Assembly: GCF_030732225.1 (NCBI RefSeq)
Contig: NZ_CP132230.1
Location: forward strand, 1,788,501-1,852,500
Length of the DNA stretch: 64,000 nt
Source of the DNA: Streptococcus iniae
GTDB lineage: Bacteria; Bacillota; Bacilli; Lactobacillales; Streptococcaceae
Direction: 5' to 3'
Program-made: the position numbers and the translations under genes
Shown: positions 37,473-49,270 of the stretch, piece after piece
Position numbering within the stretch: position 1 is the first letter of the stretch
Layout: each line of letters opens with the position of its first letter
The notes under the pieces: generated by a model
What the model saw: only the letters and a program-made list of their open reading frames with translations
What the model was told of the DNA's origin: nothing
Databases searched by the model: none

Positions 37473-38567
37473 TTAGATATCAAGTGATACTTCAAAGTTT
37501 TCTTGGTCTAACCCTGTCATGGTAACTCCCAACAGGCGAATGCCTGTATCATTTTCCTTTAAACTATCAAAAATATCAGCAGCTGTTTGATTGATCAAGT
37601 CATAATCTCGACTAAGCTTCGTAAGGCCAACCCTTTTCGTTAGGGTTGTAAAGTCAGCATAACGCACTTTTAAAATAACAATTTTGCCTTTTTTATTGTT
37701 TTTAACCATGATATCAGCAACCCGCCGAGCATTTTTAGCAATTTCAACTTTAACATCTTCTTCTCTATAAAGAAGTTTAGTATAGGTCCTTTCACTGCCA
37801 ATTGATTTTCGGATACGGTCTGGTTTAACAGGTGATAGACTAATCCCACGTGCTTTGCGGTAAAGGTCATAACCAAAGCGACCAAACTGATCAATTAATT
37901 GCATTTCGCTTAGTTCCAGTAAATCTGCCCCTTTGTAAACACCCATCGCATTAAGAGTCTCAACCGACTTTTTACCGACACCGTGAAATTTTTCAATGGG
38001 TAAGGCTGCCAAAAAATTCTGTGCATCCTCTGGTAAAACAAGAGTTAAACCGTGTGGTTTTTCATAATCACTAGCTAATTTTGCTAGGAACTTGTTGTAG
38101 GAAACACCCGCTGAGCAGGTTAGGTGAACTTCCTGCCATATGTCATGTTGAATCAATTTTGCGATTTTCATTGCCGATTTAATGCCTAACTTATTTTCAG
38201 TGACATCCAAGTAAGCCTCATCGATGGACATAGGCTCAACCAAATCTGTATAACGTTTGAAAATCTGACGAATTTCTAGTCCCACCTCTTTATACTTACT
38301 ATAATTTCCAGAGATAAAGACAGCATGTGGACAGCGTTCATAAGCTTCCTTAGAACTCATAGCAGAATGAATCCCAAAACGTCTAGCTTCATAATTGCAG
38401 GTTGACACAACCCCACGTCCACCCGTTTCTCGAGGGTCTTTTGCTATAACAACAGGCTTTCCTTGCAAATCAGGATTATCGCGCTCCTCCACTGCAGCAA
38501 AAAAAGCATCCATATCGATGTGAATGATTTTTCGCGATGTATCATTAATAAGCGGAAAAATTAACAT
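37473..38567 (-). CDS. dinB: DNA polymerase IV
   Basis: A Y-family translesion polymerase. The 364-residue product has the catalytic motifs [19 protein letters not shown] near the N-terminus and [11 protein letters not shown] near residue 115. The helix-hairpin-helix is [16 protein letters not shown], followed by a C-terminal little-finger domain. A possible alternative start is a later methionine, but the frame from 38567 is close to the family length. It diverges from pflB. Confidence 0.94.
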   Translation of the reverse strand: MLIFPLINDTSRKIIHIDMDAFFAAVEERDNPDLQGKPVVIAKDPRETGGRGVVSTCNYEARRFGIHSAMSSKEAYERCPHAVFISGNYSKYKEVGLEIRQIFKRYTDLVEPMSIDEAYLDVTENKLGIKSAMKIAKLIQHDIWQEVHLTCSAGVSYNKFLAKLASDYEKPHGLTLVLPEDAQNFLAALPIEKFHGVGKKSVETLNAMGVYKGADLLELSEMQLIDQFGRFGYDLYRKARGISLSPVKPDRIRKSIGSERTYTKLLYREEDVKVEIAKNARRVADIMVKNNKKGKIVILKVRYADFTTLTKRVGLTKLSRDYDLINQTAADIFDSLKENDTGIRLLGVTMTGLDQENFEVSLDI

Positions 38568-38694
38568 GACAAACCTCCATCTTCATTATACTCTTTACTG
38601 ATAATTCTGCAAAGGCGAGCATTATAATACAGATCTGTAATCTTTTTTTAAAACTGTATTATAAAAGAAAATGTCTTTTGTCAAGAAATATGCT

Positions 38695-38733
38695 TGGGAA
38701 ACCGTTTACCATATGTTAAACTATTTTTATAAA
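38695..38733 (+). promoter_or_regulatory. pflB promoter with LacI/CcpA-type operator
   Basis: -35 TTTACC (38705-38710), a 17-base spacer and -10 TATAAA (38728-38733). The pseudo-palindrome GGGAAACCGTTTACC overlaps the -35. It resembles CcpA or other LacI-family sites but is not an exact cre. Confidence 0.5.
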
Positions 38734-38775
38734 GCAACAGAATGGCTCTGTTACTAGAATTTTAAGGAGAATATT

Positions 38776-41103
38776 ATGGCAACTGTAAAAACTAATACAG
38801 AAGTTTTCGAAAAAGCTTGGGAAGGCTTTAAAGGAACTGACTGGAAAGAAAAAGCAAGTGTATCACGTTTTGTACAAGCTAACTACACACCTTATGATGG
38901 TGATGAAAGTTTCTTAGCTGGTGCAACTGAACGTTCACTACACATCAAAAAAGTTATCGAAGAAACAAAAGCAGAATACGAAGCAACTCGCTTCCCATTT
39001 GACACTCGCCCTTCTTCAATCGCCGGTATCCCTGCTGGATATATCGACCAAGAAAAAGAGCTGATCTACGGTATCCAAAACGATGAATTATTCAAATTAA
39101 ACTTCATGCCTAAAGGTGGTATCCGCATGGCGGAGACAACCCTTATTGAAAATGGTTATGAGCCAGACCCTGCTGTTCATGAAATCTTTACGAAATATGT
39201 TACAACAGTTAACGATGGTATTTTCCGCGCTTACACTTCTAACATCCGTCGCGCTCGTCATGCACACACAGTAACTGGTCTTCCAGATGCTTACTCACGT
39301 GGCCGTATCATTGGTGTTTACGCACGTCTTGCCCTTTATGGAGCAGACTATTTGATGCAAGAAAAGGTTAACGACTGGAATGCTATCACTGCTATTGATG
39401 AAGAAACAATCCGTCTTCGTGAAGAAATTAACCTTCAATACCAAGCACTTGGTGAAGTTGCAAAACTTGGTGATCTTTATGGACTAGATGTTCGCCGCCC
39501 TGCTGAAAACGTTAAAGAAGCTATCCAATGGGTTAACATTGCATTCATGGCTGTATGTCGTGTCATCAACGGTGCTGCAACATCTCTTGGACGTGTGCCA
39601 ATCGTTCTTGACATTTTTGCAGAACGCGACCTTGCTCGTGGAACATTCACTGAATCTGAAATTCAAGAATTCGTTGATGACTTCGTTCTTAAACTTCGTA
39701 CTGTAAAATTCGGTCGTACAAAAGCTTACGATGCGCTTTACTCAGGTGACCCAACATTCATCACAACATCTATGGCTGGTATGGGTAACGATGGTCGTCA
39801 CCGCGTTACTAAAATGGACTACCGTTTCTTGAACACACTTGATAACATTGGCAACTCTCCTGAGCCAAACTTGACTGTTCTTTGGACTGATAAATTGCCA
39901 GAAGCATTCCGTCGCTACTGTATGACAATGAGTCATAAACACTCTTCAATCCAATATGAAGGTGTCACAACTATGGCTAAAGAAGGCTATGGTGAAATGT
40001 CATGTATCTCATGTTGTGTATCACCCCTTGACCCTGAAAATGAAGAAAAACGCCACAACATCCAATACTTTGGTGCACGTGTTAACGTTCTTAAAGCACT
40101 TCTTACAGGTCTTAACGGTGGATATGATGACGTTCACAGAGACTACAAAGTGTTCAATGTTGTTGAGCCAATCACTTCAGAAATCCTTAACTACGATGAA
40201 GTAATGGCTAACTTTGAAAAATCACTTGATTGGTTGACTGATACTTACGTAGATGCCTTAAACATCATTCACTACATGACTGATAAATATAACTACGAAG
40301 CTGTTCAAATGGCCTTCTTGCCAAGCCACCAACGTGCTAACATGGGATTCGGTATCTGTGGTTTCGCAAATACTGTTGACACATTATCAGCTATTAAATA
40401 CGCTAGCGTTAAAACTATCCGCGACGAAAACGGCTATATCTATGACTACGAAGTTACAGGTGACTTCCCTCGTTATGGTGAAGATGATGACCGTGTAGAT
40501 GATATCGCTAAATGGTTGATGGAAGCTTACCACACACGTCTTGCAAGCCACAAACTTTACAAAGATGCTGAAGCTTCAGTTTCACTACTTACAATCACAT
40601 CAAACGTTGCGTACTCAAAACAAACAGGTAACTCTCCAGTTCACCGTGGTGTATTCCTTAACGAAGATGGTTCAGTAAACACAAGCAAAGTTGAGTTCTT
40701 CTCACCAGGTGCTAACCCATCAAACAAAGCAAAAGGTGGATGGTTACAAAACCTTAACTCTCTTGCGAAACTGGAATTCTCACACGCTAACGATGGTATC
40801 TCATTAACAACACAAGTATCACCAAAAGCACTCGGTAAAACATTCGACGAGCAAGTTAATAACTTGGTAGCTGTTCTTGATGGTTACTTTGAAAACGGCG
40901 GACAACACGTAAACTTAAACGTTATGGACCTTAACGATGTTTACGAAAAAATCATGTCTGGTGAAGACGTTATCGTTCGTATCTCAGGTTACTGTGTAAA
41001 CACTAAATACCTAACTCCTGAACAAAAACAAGAATTGACTCAACGTGTCTTCCACGAAGTCCTTTCAATGGATGATGCTGCACAAGCAATCTCAGGAAAC
41101 TAA
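38776..41103 (+). CDS. pflB: Pyruvate formate-lyase
   Basis: A glycyl-radical enzyme that cleaves pyruvate with CoA to acetyl-CoA and formate in anaerobic mixed-acid fermentation. The 775 residues include the active-site pair in [13 protein letters not shown] near 415 and the C-terminal radical glycine in [14 protein letters not shown]. It needs PflA activase, which is not encoded nearby. AAGGAG precedes the ATG, and codon use is biased to favoured codons, as in a highly expressed gene. It has its own promoter and terminator. Confidence 0.97.
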   Translation: MATVKTNTEVFEKAWEGFKGTDWKEKASVSRFVQANYTPYDGDESFLAGATERSLHIKKVIEETKAEYEATRFPFDTRPSSIAGIPAGYIDQEKELIYGIQNDELFKLNFMPKGGIRMAETTLIENGYEPDPAVHEIFTKYVTTVNDGIFRAYTSNIRRARHAHTVTGLPDAYSRGRIIGVYARLALYGADYLMQEKVNDWNAITAIDEETIRLREEINLQYQALGEVAKLGDLYGLDVRRPAENVKEAIQWVNIAFMAVCRVINGAATSLGRVPIVLDIFAERDLARGTFTESEIQEFVDDFVLKLRTVKFGRTKAYDALYSGDPTFITTSMAGMGNDGRHRVTKMDYRFLNTLDNIGNSPEPNLTVLWTDKLPEAFRRYCMTMSHKHSSIQYEGVTTMAKEGYGEMSCISCCVSPLDPENEEKRHNIQYFGARVNVLKALLTGLNGGYDDVHRDYKVFNVVEPITSEILNYDEVMANFEKSLDWLTDTYVDALNIIHYMTDKYNYEAVQMAFLPSHQRANMGFGICGFANTVDTLSAIKYASVKTIRDENGYIYDYEVTGDFPRYGEDDDRVDDIAKWLMEAYHTRLASHKLYKDAEASVSLLTITSNVAYSKQTGNSPVHRGVFLNEDGSVNTSKVEFFSPGANPSNKAKGGWLQNLNSLAKLEFSHANDGISLTTQVSPKALGKTFDEQVNNLVAVLDGYFENGGQHVNLNVMDLNDVYEKIMSGEDVIVRISGYCVNTKYLTPEQKQELTQRVFHEVLSMDDAAQAISGN

Positions 41104-41110
41104 TCCTCAA

Positions 41111-41144
41111 AAGAAACATTGCCAATTGACAATGTTTCTTTTTT
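41111..41144 (+). terminator. Terminator of pflB
   Basis: AAGAAACATTG pairs perfectly with CAATGTTTCTT (41130-41140), followed by T residues. Confidence 0.85.
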
Positions 41145-41147
41145 CGT

Positions 41148-41153
41148 TACAAT
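41148..41153 (+). promoter_or_regulatory. -10 of the GNAT gene, likely leaderless start
   Basis: TACAAT ends six bases before the ATG at 41160, with no ribosome binding site. Confidence 0.4.
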
Positions 41154-41159
41154 AGTAGT

Positions 41160-41597
41160 ATGAAAATTAGACAAAGTAGAAATACCCTTTCAGATACCTA
41201 TTTAGATGCCTTAGCGATTCGTAAAACTGTTTTTGTAGATGAGCAACGGGTACCTCTTGCTATTGAAATTGACGAAAATGAAGCCCTTTGTCTCCATTTT
41301 GTTCTTTACAACGAGTTAGAGCAGGCTTGCGCCACCTGTCGCATTTTACCAGACAAAAACCAGCAAAGCGTTACACTCCAACGCATGGCTGTCTTAAAAG
41401 AACACAGAGGGCAATCTCTAGGCCAAATCTTGATTCAAGAAGTGATTGCTTTTTGTCAAGAACAGGGCTTTACAGAAATCGTTTTGCACGCGCAAACTAC
41501 TGCACGCGGCTTTTATCAAAAAGAGGACTTCAATGAAGTTGGCGACATCTTCCAAGAGGCTGGAATAGATCATATCACCATGTCTAAAACATTATGA
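41160..41597 (+). CDS. GNAT family N-acetyltransferase
   Basis: A 145-residue protein with the GNAT acetyl-CoA loop (LQRMAVLKEHRGQSLGQILIQEVIAFC, Q/RxxGxG/A-like) and the C-terminal VLHAQTTARGFYQKEDF strand-helix. It resembles the ElaA/YjcF-type stand-alone acetyltransferases; the substrate is unknown. The stop codon TGA ends two bases inside the inverted repeat of the following IS1182-family element. The original C-terminus may therefore have been altered by insertion. Confidence 0.88.
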   Translation: MKIRQSRNTLSDTYLDALAIRKTVFVDEQRVPLAIEIDENEALCLHFVLYNELEQACATCRILPDKNQQSVTLQRMAVLKEHRGQSLGQILIQEVIAFCQEQGFTEIVLHAQTTARGFYQKEDFNEVGDIFQEAGIDHITMSKTL

Positions 41598-43390
41598 GGC
41601 TGGGCAAAAAGTAGCTTCAGAATAGAAAAAACGAGCATTTCCGCAGTTGGAGATGCTCGTTTTCCTATGTCATGGTTTATAATTATAATAACGACAAAAC
41701 AACTAGAAAGCCATGACTATGTATAAAGAGTATAACACAAATCAACTCAGTTTGGAATTAAATCTTGCCTACGATATTCCAATGAATCATGAGGTTAGAT
41801 TAATCAGTCTCTTTGTGGACAGTATTCCAAATCATATTTTGCTTGAAGAGACGTCTCACACTGGTCGTCCTGCCTTTCATCCTGCCATGCTTTTGAAGAT
41901 GACGCTCTTCGCCTATGCCCGCCAGGTCTTTTCTGGTCGCAAAATAGTTCAGATGAATGAAGAAGTCATTCCCATGAAATGGTTGAGCCAGGACACCTAC
42001 GTTAGCTATAAAACCATCAATAATTTTCGTTCTAGTAAACATGCCAATAACCTAATTAAGACCGCCTTTATTTATTTCACCCTCCTCATGCGTGAGAATG
42101 GCATGATTGAAGATGATGCTCTCTTTATCGATGGCACCAAGCTAGAAGCTGATGCTAATCTCTACTCTTTCACTTGGAAAAGAGCTGTTGATAAATACGA
42201 AGAGGCACTAAACGGAAAAATCTCAGAACTCTATGACCAGCTGGTTCAAGAGGGGGTAAACCTAGCTCTGTCTAAAGAAGAATGCGAAACCAGCGAGGGG
42301 TTAGTGCGCCTTTTAGAAGACACTGAACAGGCCTTGGCGGAAGTTGAGAAATCAATTTCTGAGGAACCAAAAGTTATCAAGGGAGGTTCTGCCAATAAAC
42401 AAAAGCGACGTCGTATTAAGAAACTGCGCAACCAGTTGAGAAAGGATTATCTCCCTCGTAAGCAACGCTATGAGGAGGCTAGAGAGATTCTAGAAGAGCG
42501 TAACTCTTTCTCCAAAACGGACCACGATGCCACTTTTATGCGAATGAAAGAGGACCACATGATGAATGGCCAGCTCAAACCTGGCTATAATGTTCAAGCT
42601 GCCACCAATGGTCAATATGTTCTTGCATATGATATATTTCCAAATCCAACGGACACCCGAACCCTGAAACCATTTCTCCAATCCATTCAAACTCTGGACC
42701 TCTTCCAAAATATTGTCGCCGATGCCGGTTATGGCAGTGAGGAGAATTATAGTTTTATCATTGATGAGTTGGAGAAATCTCCTCTGATTCCCTATGGCAT
42801 GTACCAGAAGGAATTGACTAAGAAATATAAAAACAGTCCTACTAATCCAAATAATTGGGACTACCTTGAAGAAACAGACCAATTCATTAAACCAGATGGT
42901 GTTGTTTATTCCTTTAAATATTACTCTCGTAGAAAAGATAAGTATGGCTTTGAACGGGATTTCAAGATTTATGAGGCAGAAAAAATACAAAGCACGGAAG
43001 AGTTGGAAAAACTTTCCAAAACAGAAAGTGGTCGCCAGAAACAGATCCATTACAATCCAACTTGGAATTACTTTAAAGAACTCATAAAGGAAGAATTACA
43101 TAGCGAAGATGGCTCTCGAATCTATGCCAAACGGAAAATCGATGTCGAACCCGTTTTTGGCCGATTGAAGAGTGTTTTTGGCGTGCGTAGAGTCCATGTC
43201 AGAGGCAATCAAGCCGTCCAAACGGAGGTTGGATTCCTCTTCATGAGTATGAATCTCACGAAATTAGCTAAGAATCTCGACTCTAAAACTTCAAATACTC
43301 AAAAACCACACAGTGATTTTTTCATCTTGATTGTTTTCAAGACTGAAATCTCTGCGTGGTTTTATTTGAAGCTACTTTTTGCCCAGCCTC
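41596..43390 (+). mobile_element. IS1182-family insertion sequence
   Basis: Perfect 24-base terminal inverted repeats, beginning GAGGCTGGGCAAAAAGTAGC, lie at 41596-41619 and, reversed, at 43367-43390. They enclose one transposase gene. No exact target duplication was recognised (TTAT before, TTTAT after). The element is 1795 bases and appears intact. Confidence 0.92.
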
Positions 43391-43413
43391 TTTATAGTGC
43401 TGATAATAACTAA
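41713..43413 (+). CDS. IS1182 family transposase
   Basis: A 566-residue DDE transposase. The N-terminal domain has the typical HTGRPAFHPAMLLKMTLFAYARQVFSGRKI block. The catalytic residues fit ALFIDGTKLEADANLY, VADAGYGSEENYSFI and DVEPVFGRLKSVFGVRRVHVRG. A coiled-coil insertion lies at about 150-275. The stop lies 23 bases beyond the inverted repeat, so the last residues (SADNN) come from flanking DNA. The frame is intact. MYKEYNTNQ, two codons in, is the better-known start form. Confidence 0.93.
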   Translation: MTMYKEYNTNQLSLELNLAYDIPMNHEVRLISLFVDSIPNHILLEETSHTGRPAFHPAMLLKMTLFAYARQVFSGRKIVQMNEEVIPMKWLSQDTYVSYKTINNFRSSKHANNLIKTAFIYFTLLMRENGMIEDDALFIDGTKLEADANLYSFTWKRAVDKYEEALNGKISELYDQLVQEGVNLALSKEECETSEGLVRLLEDTEQALAEVEKSISEEPKVIKGGSANKQKRRRIKKLRNQLRKDYLPRKQRYEEAREILEERNSFSKTDHDATFMRMKEDHMMNGQLKPGYNVQAATNGQYVLAYDIFPNPTDTRTLKPFLQSIQTLDLFQNIVADAGYGSEENYSFIIDELEKSPLIPYGMYQKELTKKYKNSPTNPNNWDYLEETDQFIKPDGVVYSFKYYSRRKDKYGFERDFKIYEAEKIQSTEELEKLSKTESGRQKQIHYNPTWNYFKELIKEELHSEDGSRIYAKRKIDVEPVFGRLKSVFGVRRVHVRGNQAVQTEVGFLFMSMNLTKLAKNLDSKTSNTQKPHSDFFILIVFKTEISAWFYLKLLFAQPLYSADNN

Positions 43414-43490
43414 GCTTATCACGTCATGGTTGAGATTGACTGAATAGCTTTTGGAACTTGTTGGTCAATAATACATAGCCATTATCAGTA

Positions 43491-46400
43491 TTATGACAAT
43501 TCATTTGACTGACTGCTTTCAGTCATTGATTCAGAAGCCAACTCGGAAAAAGCTTCTATTAAGGAATCGGTAATAGACTCACTTAATAGTTCTGAGGTTG
43601 ATTCGGAAATCGATTCACTGAGTGAGTGCTCAAAATCTTTTTCCTTTTTCTTCTTTCTTCCAAATAATCCTGCAAAAACAAGACCTGCGCCTAAAGCTGT
43701 TGCAATTGAAGCCGATTCTTCACCAGTATGAGGCAAAGGTTTTGCCCATCCAGATTCGGACGTTGACTCTGAAATGGACTCACTTAAGGATTCGGATGTG
43801 GATTCCGAAATCGATTCGCTTAAGGACTCTGAAACTGATTCCGAAATCGATTCGCTCAGAGACTCTGACGTGGATTCTGAGATTGATTCACTTAGAGATT
43901 CTGAGGTCGACTCGGAGATAGATTCACTTAGGGATTCAGATGTCGATTCTGAGATTGATTCACTTACTGACTCAGATGTAGACTCACTCAAGGATTCGGA
44001 CGTGGACTCTGAAATCGATTCACTCACTGACTCTGACGTAGACTCTGAAATCGATTCACTCAGGGATTCGGACGTCGATTCTGAGATTGATTCACTTACT
44101 GACTCAGATGTAGACTCACTCAAGGATTCGGACGTGGACTCCGAAATCGATTCACTTAGAGATTCGGACGTCGACTCAGAAATGGACTCACTCAAGGATT
44201 CAGACGTAGATTCGGAGATTGACTCACTTACTGACTCTGACGTAGATTCGGAGATTGACTCACTCAAGGATTCGGACGTAGACTCCGAAATGGATTCACT
44301 CAAGGATTCTGAGATTGACTCGGAAATGGACTCACTTAAGGATTCGGAGGTGGATTCCGAAATGGATTCGCTTAAGGACTCGGACGTAGACTCGGAAATA
44401 GATTCACTTAGAGATTCTGAGGTCGACTCGGAGATAGATTCACTCAAGGATTCGGACGTCGATTCTGAAATAGACTCACTCAAGGATTCGGATGTGGACT
44501 CTGAAATCGATTCACTCAAGGATTCAGAGATTGACTCGGAAATGGACTCACTTAAGGATTCGGATGTGGATTCCGAAATGGATTCGCTTAAGGACTCGGA
44601 CGTAGACTCTGAAATCGATTCACTTAGAGATTCGGAGGTCGACTCGGAGATAGATTCACTCAAGGATTCAGAGGTTGACTCTGAAATCGATTCGCTCAGG
44701 GATTCGGAGGTCGACTCGGAGATGGATTCACTCAAGGATTCAGACGTGGATTCTGAGATTGACTCACTTACTGACTCAGATGTAGACTCAGAAATCGATT
44801 CGCTTAAAGACTCTGATGTTGATTCCGAAATGGACTCACTTAGAGACTCAGACGTAGACTCCGAGATTGATTCGCTTAGAGATTCGGAGGTAGACTCCGA
44901 AATAGATTCACTCAAGGATTCGGACGTAGACTCCGAAATAGATTCACTCAAGGATTCGGACGTAGACTCCGAAATGGACTCACTTACTGACTCAGATGTA
45001 GAGTCCGAAATGGACTCACTCAGGGATTCGGACGTCGATTCCGAAATGGACTCGCTCAGGGATTCGGACGTCGATTCGGACGTCGATTCCGAAATGGACT
45101 CACTTAGGGATTCGGACGTCGATTCCGAAATGGACTCGCTTACTGACTCAGATGTAGACTCTGAAATGGACTCACTTAAGGATTCTGATGTGGATTCCGA
45201 GATTGATTCACTTAGAGATTCTGAGGTCGACTCGGAGATAGATTCACTTAGGGATTCAGATGTCGATTCGGAGATTGACTCACTTACTGACTCAGATGTA
45301 GACTCAGAAATGGATTCACTCAAGGACTCTGAAACTGATTCCGAAATCGATTCGCTCAGAGACTCAGACGTCGACTCCGAAATGGACTCGCTCAGGGATT
45401 CGGACGTCGACTCGGAAATAGATTCACTTAAGGACTCTGAAACTGATTCCGAAATCGATTCGCTCAGAGACTCAGACGTAGATTCGGAGATTGACTCACT
45501 TACTGACTCAGATGTAGACTCCGAAATGGACTCACTCAAGGATTCGGACGTCGACTCCGAAATGGATTCACTCAAGGATTCAGACGTAGATTCGGAGATT
45601 GACTCACTCAAGGATTCGGACGTCGACTCGGAAATCGACTCACTTACTGACTCAGACGTGGACTCAGAAATGGATTCACTCAAGGATTCAGACGTAGATT
45701 CGGAGATTGACTCACTCAAGGATTCAGACGTAGATTCGGAGATTGACTCACTCAAGGATTCGGAGGTAGAGTCTGAAATGGACTCACTTAGAGACTCAGA
45801 CGTAGATTCGGAGATTGATTCACTTAGAGATTCTGACGTAGACTCCGAAATGGACTCGCTCAGGGATTCGGACGTAGACTCAGAAATCGATTCACTCAAG
45901 GATTCGGACGTCGATTCTGAAATAGACTCACTCAAGGATTCGGAGGTCGATTCTGAGATTGACTCACTTACTGACTCAGACGTCGATTCTGAGACAGATT
46001 CACTTAAGGACTCGGAAACTGATTCCGAAATCGATTCGCTCAGAGATTCGGACGTGGACTCAGAAATGGATTCACTCAAGGATTCGAACGTTGACTCCGA
46101 AATGGATTCACTTAGAGACTCAGACGTAGATTCTGAAATGGACTCACTTAAGGATTCAGAGATTGACTCGGAAATGGACTCACTCAAGGATTCAGACATG
46201 GACTCGGATATGGACTCGCTCAGGGATTCGGACGTCGATTCTGAGATTGACTCACTTACTGACTCAGATGTAGACTCAGAAATGGATTCACTCAAGGATT
46301 CAGAGGTTGACTCCGAAATGGATTCGCTCAGGGATTCAGACGTCGATTCCGAAATGGATTCGCTTAAGGACTCGGACGTAGATTCAGAGATTGATTCACT

Positions 46401-48809
46401 TAGAGACTCAGACGTGGACTCGGAAATGGACTCACTTAAGGATTCTGATGTGGATTCTGAGACAGATTCACTTAAGGACTCTGAAACTGATTCTGAAATC
46501 GATTCACTCAGAGATTCGGACGTCGACTCGGAAATGGATTCGCTCAAGGATTCGGACGTCGATTCTGAGATTGACTCACTTACTGACTCAGACGTCGATT
46601 CTGAGACAGATTCACTTAAGGACTCTGAAACTGATTCCGAAATCGATTCGCTTAAGGACTCGGACGTCGATTCTGAGATTGATTCACTTAAGGACTCTGA
46701 AACTGATTCCGAAATCGATTCACTCAAGGATTCGGACGTAGACTCCGAAATGGACTCACTCAAGGATTCGGACGTAGACTCGGACATTGATTCACTTAGA
46801 GATTCGGAAGTCGATTCCGAAATGGATTCGCTCAGGGATTCGGAGGTCGACTCTGAAATAGACTCACTTAAGGATTCAGACGTTGACTCCGAGATTGATT
46901 CGCTTAGAGATTCGGAGGTCGACTCCGAAATGGATTCACTTAGAGATTCTGAGGTCGACTCGGAGATTGATTCACTTAGGGATTCAGATGTCGATTCTGA
47001 GATTGACTCACTTACTGACTCAGATGTAGACTCAGAAATGGATTCACTCAAGGATTCAGACGTGGACTCCGAAATGGATTCGCTCAGGGATTCAGACGTC
47101 GATTCCGAAATGGATTCGCTTAAGGACTCGGACGTCGATTCAGAGATTGATTCACTCAAGGATTCAGACGTTGACTCCGAAATGGATTCGCTCAGGGATT
47201 CAGACGTCGATTCCGAAATGGATTCACTTAGAGACTCAGACGTGGACTCGGAAATGGACTCACTTAAGGATTCTGATGTGGATTCTGAGACAGATTCACT
47301 TAAGGACTCTGAAACTGATTCCGAAATCGATTCGCTCAGAGACTCAGACGTCGACTCGGAGATAGATTCGCTTAGGGAGTCAGATGTCGATTCTGAGATG
47401 GACTCACTCAGGGATTCAGAGTGAGATTCGGAAACCGACTCAGAGACAGATTCAATAACTGATTCTGAAGTAGATTCACTCACTGATTCTAAAATCGATT
47501 CAGACGTTGATTCGGAAACCGACTCCGCAATTGAAAAAGATTCCGAGATTGATAAAGATTCCGACGCAGAGATTGATGTGGCATCGTTATAGGTCACAAT
47601 AACATCAACAACTTTAACTTCCCCATCCGGTGTCGTTAATTGAACTTGAACTGTGGTTGTTTTTGATTGAGGATTGTAAGTCGGGATAGGACTTATCAGC
47701 TTCTTTTGAATAGTAGTAGGAACAGTCGAATCACCTGCTAAAATAGTTGCTTTATCTAAAATTTCTTGCTCAGTAACAGTTTGGTTCCATTCTTTTGTGA
47801 TGCTCCCCCCAGAAGCATCTAACACGTAGATATAAATAGTTCCTGAATTAGTTATTGCACCAGCATTATCAGCAACATCAATACTTTCTGGATATCGTCC
47901 TAATTTTGTGGTTGAGGTTGTTGACCCACTATAAATAACCTTTCCATTTTGAACTGAAAAAGCTAAATTTCCAATATTATTAGAAGTGTTTGTATTGTTG
48001 GCATTTTTAAATATTACATTACTAATGGTTCCATCTGGATCGGAAGCTGGATACTCAACATATTTTTGTGTTCCTCGCCAAGTATAGATATCTATTTTAG
48101 AAACAACTGGAGCAATATTTGTAATTTGATAATTTAAATTACCTACTTCTGCTTGTCCATCATTCAAAACATGAGTAGTACCAGTCGAATTATCAATGAT
48201 TTCATAATAATACTTCATGGTTCCGATTGCATTTGGATGTGCTTGCAAATAGGATACTGCTTCTGCTACTGTTACAAAGTTTGTTGTTGTTGAAGTTGTT
48301 GATGTCGTTGTTGTTGAAATAAATTGAATCCCTTTTAAAACTGGAGTAAAACCACTATCCACAATTAAAAGAGATTCTAATTGAACACCTGCTTTTGAAA
48401 CATAACTAGCTGCTGTTGAAGATTTCGGAACCGACATATTCAAGGTAGCTGCTCTGCCATTTGTATAGGAACCTGAAGCCATTAACACTACATCTGTTCC
48501 TGTAAAAGTCGAACTTGAAGCATCAGAAACAAGGACGGAATCCTCAGCAGAAATCTTATCTACCCCAAGAGACCCTCCTGCAGCTAAAGTACCTAATGCT
48601 GCAACCCCCTTGAGGACAGTGGCACTTGAAATTCCTCCTCGTTCCAAATTATCACTTTGAATGTCAGATTCATCTCTTCCCCCCTTAAACAGATGAATCA
48701 ATCCCACATGTGACATAATTGTTCGAATCCACCGCTTGCCCGATTTGTGTATTTTTACCCGTGTTTTCTGAAACGATTCTGCAACTTTAACTTTATTAAA
48801 TTTTTTCAT
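43491..48809 (-). CDS. Serine-rich repeat adhesin 1, LPHTG-anchored
   Basis: A 1772-residue SRR glycoprotein. The signal region carries [11 protein letters not shown], matching KxYKxGKxW of accessory-Sec substrates. Residues about 90-410 are a non-repeat binding region with a Thr/Ser run. About 411-1685 are SES-type repeats with unit [12 protein letters not shown] (36 bp). LPHTG is at 1692-1696, followed by a membrane span and RKKKKEK. About 45 more residues rich in SES then follow, unusual for sortase substrates. Start 48809 has GGAGAG upstream; the longer frame from 48824 overlaps that site. O-glycosylation and export presumably use the nearby transferases and SecA2/SecY2 encoded elsewhere. 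Confidence 0.93.
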   Translation of the reverse strand: MKKFNKVKVAESFQKTRVKIHKSGKRWIRTIMSHVGLIHLFKGGRDESDIQSDNLERGGISSATVLKGVAALGTLAAGGSLGVDKISAEDSVLVSDASSSTFTGTDVVLMASGSYTNGRAATLNMSVPKSSTAASYVSKAGVQLESLLIVDSGFTPVLKGIQFISTTTTSTTSTTTNFVTVAEAVSYLQAHPNAIGTMKYYYEIIDNSTGTTHVLNDGQAEVGNLNYQITNIAPVVSKIDIYTWRGTQKYVEYPASDPDGTISNVIFKNANNTNTSNNIGNLAFSVQNGKVIYSGSTTSTTKLGRYPESIDVADNAGAITNSGTIYIYVLDASGGSITKEWNQTVTEQEILDKATILAGDSTVPTTIQKKLISPIPTYNPQSKTTTVQVQLTTPDGEVKVVDVIVTYNDATSISASESLSISESFSIAESVSESTSESILESVSESTSESVIESVSESVSESHSESLSESISESTSDSLSESISESTSESLSESISESVSESLSESVSESTSESLSESISESTSESLSESISESTSESLSESISESTSESLSESISESTSESLSESISESTSESLSESISESTSESLSESISESTSESVSESISESTSESLSESISESTSESLSESISESTSESLSESISESTSESLSESISESTSESLSESISESTSESLSESMSESTSESLSESISESTSESLSESISESVSESLSESISESTSESLSESISESVSESLSESVSESTSESVSESISESTSESLSESISESTSESLSESISESVSESLSESVSESTSESLSESISESTSESLSESISESTSESLSESISESTSESLSESISESTSESLSESISESTSESVSESISESTSESLSESISESMSESLSESISESISESLSESISESTSESLSESISESTFESLSESISESTSESLSESISESVSESLSESVSESTSESVSESISESTSESLSESISESTSESLSESISESTSESLSESISESTSESLSESISESTSESLSESISDSTSESLSESISESTSESLSESISESTSESLSESISESTSESVSESISESTSESLSESISESTSESLSESISESTSESLSESISESTSESVSESISESTSESLSESISESVSESLSESISESTSESLSESISESTSESLSESISESVSESLSESISESTSESVSESISESTSESLSESISESTSESLSESISESTSESLSESISESTSESVSESISESTSESLSESISESTSESTSESLSESISESTSESLSESISDSTSESVSESISESTSESLSESISESTSESLSESISESTSESLSESISESTSESLSESISESTSESLSESISESTSESVSESISESTSESLSESISESTSESLSESISESTSESLSESISESTSESLSESISESTSESLSESISESTSESLSESISESISESLSESISESTSESLSESISESTSESLSESISESTSESLSESISESTSESLSESISESTSESLSESISESISESLSESISESTSESLSESISESTSESVSESISESTSESLSESISESTSESLSESISESTSESLSESTSESVSESISESTSESLSESISESTSESVSESISESTSESLSESTSESVSESISESTSESLSESISESTSESLSESISESTSESLSESISESVSESLSESISESTSESLSESISESTSESGWAKPLPHTGEESASIATALGAGLVFAGLFGRKKKKEKDFEHSLSESISESTSELLSESITDSLIEAFSELASESMTESSQSNELS
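43740..47575 (-). repeat. 36-bp coding repeat ([12 protein letters not shown]) of SRR adhesin 1
   Basis: Over 100 near-identical 12-residue units with extensive synonymous variation (TCN serines, GAA/GAG) and substitutions limited mainly to every fourth residue (L, I, T, V, M). Near the start the period is less regular. Confidence 0.95.
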
Positions 48810-48837
48810 TATTTCTCTCTCCATAAATAATCATTTC

Positions 48838-48866
48838 ATCATAGCATATTTTCATTAAAAAAGCAA
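48838..48866 (-). promoter_or_regulatory. Promoter of SRR adhesin 1
   Basis: -35 TTGCTT (48866-48861), a 17-base spacer and extended -10 TGCTATGAT (to 48838) on the minus strand. The remaining 48867-49131 stretch holds no recognisable gene. Confidence 0.6.
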
Positions 48867-49131
48867 TCAAAATTAGACCCCCGTTTATTGCATAATCCCT
48901 CCATTATTAGAAATAACTATTATTTTTATCTTTGTCTTATAAAAAACATTATCACAAGTAATATTTTATTCTCATCTCACTAAAATTAGTTAACAGCTGA
49001 CATTCAAATTAAGGAAAAATAGTCATATGCGTTTTCATCCAAAACCAAAAGATAGTTAACAGTTTTTCAACACCTGTTCAATATCACATTCAAAAAATCA
49101 AAATGGCTGGACAAATGTTTCCGACTACAAT

Positions 49132-49180
49132 AAAAAGCTATAGAATTTCAGTGTCAAAACCGTTAATTCTATAGCTTTTT
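49132..49180 (-). terminator. Terminator of SRR adhesin 2
   Basis: A perfect 16-base stem (49132-49147 with 49165-49180) with A5/T5 ends, about 90 bases after the stop of the upstream adhesin gene. Confidence 0.85.
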
Positions 49181-49270
49181 AGAGTATTTTTTAAAAAAAG
49201 AAAGTGTGATAATAACATTTTTGTGCTAGTCTTCTTTTAAATTTCAAAAGAACTTTCCAAAAATAACCTT

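Noticed and set aside
43774..47424. 1216-codon plus-strand frame of Ser-Asp repeats (SdrC-like)
   Set aside because: It lacks a start region, signal peptide, anchor and ribosome binding site, and is the shadow of the SES repeat of adhesin 1.
43740..47575. SES repeats considered as a CRISPR-like array
   Set aside because: Units are contiguous, in frame and coding, with no unique spacers.
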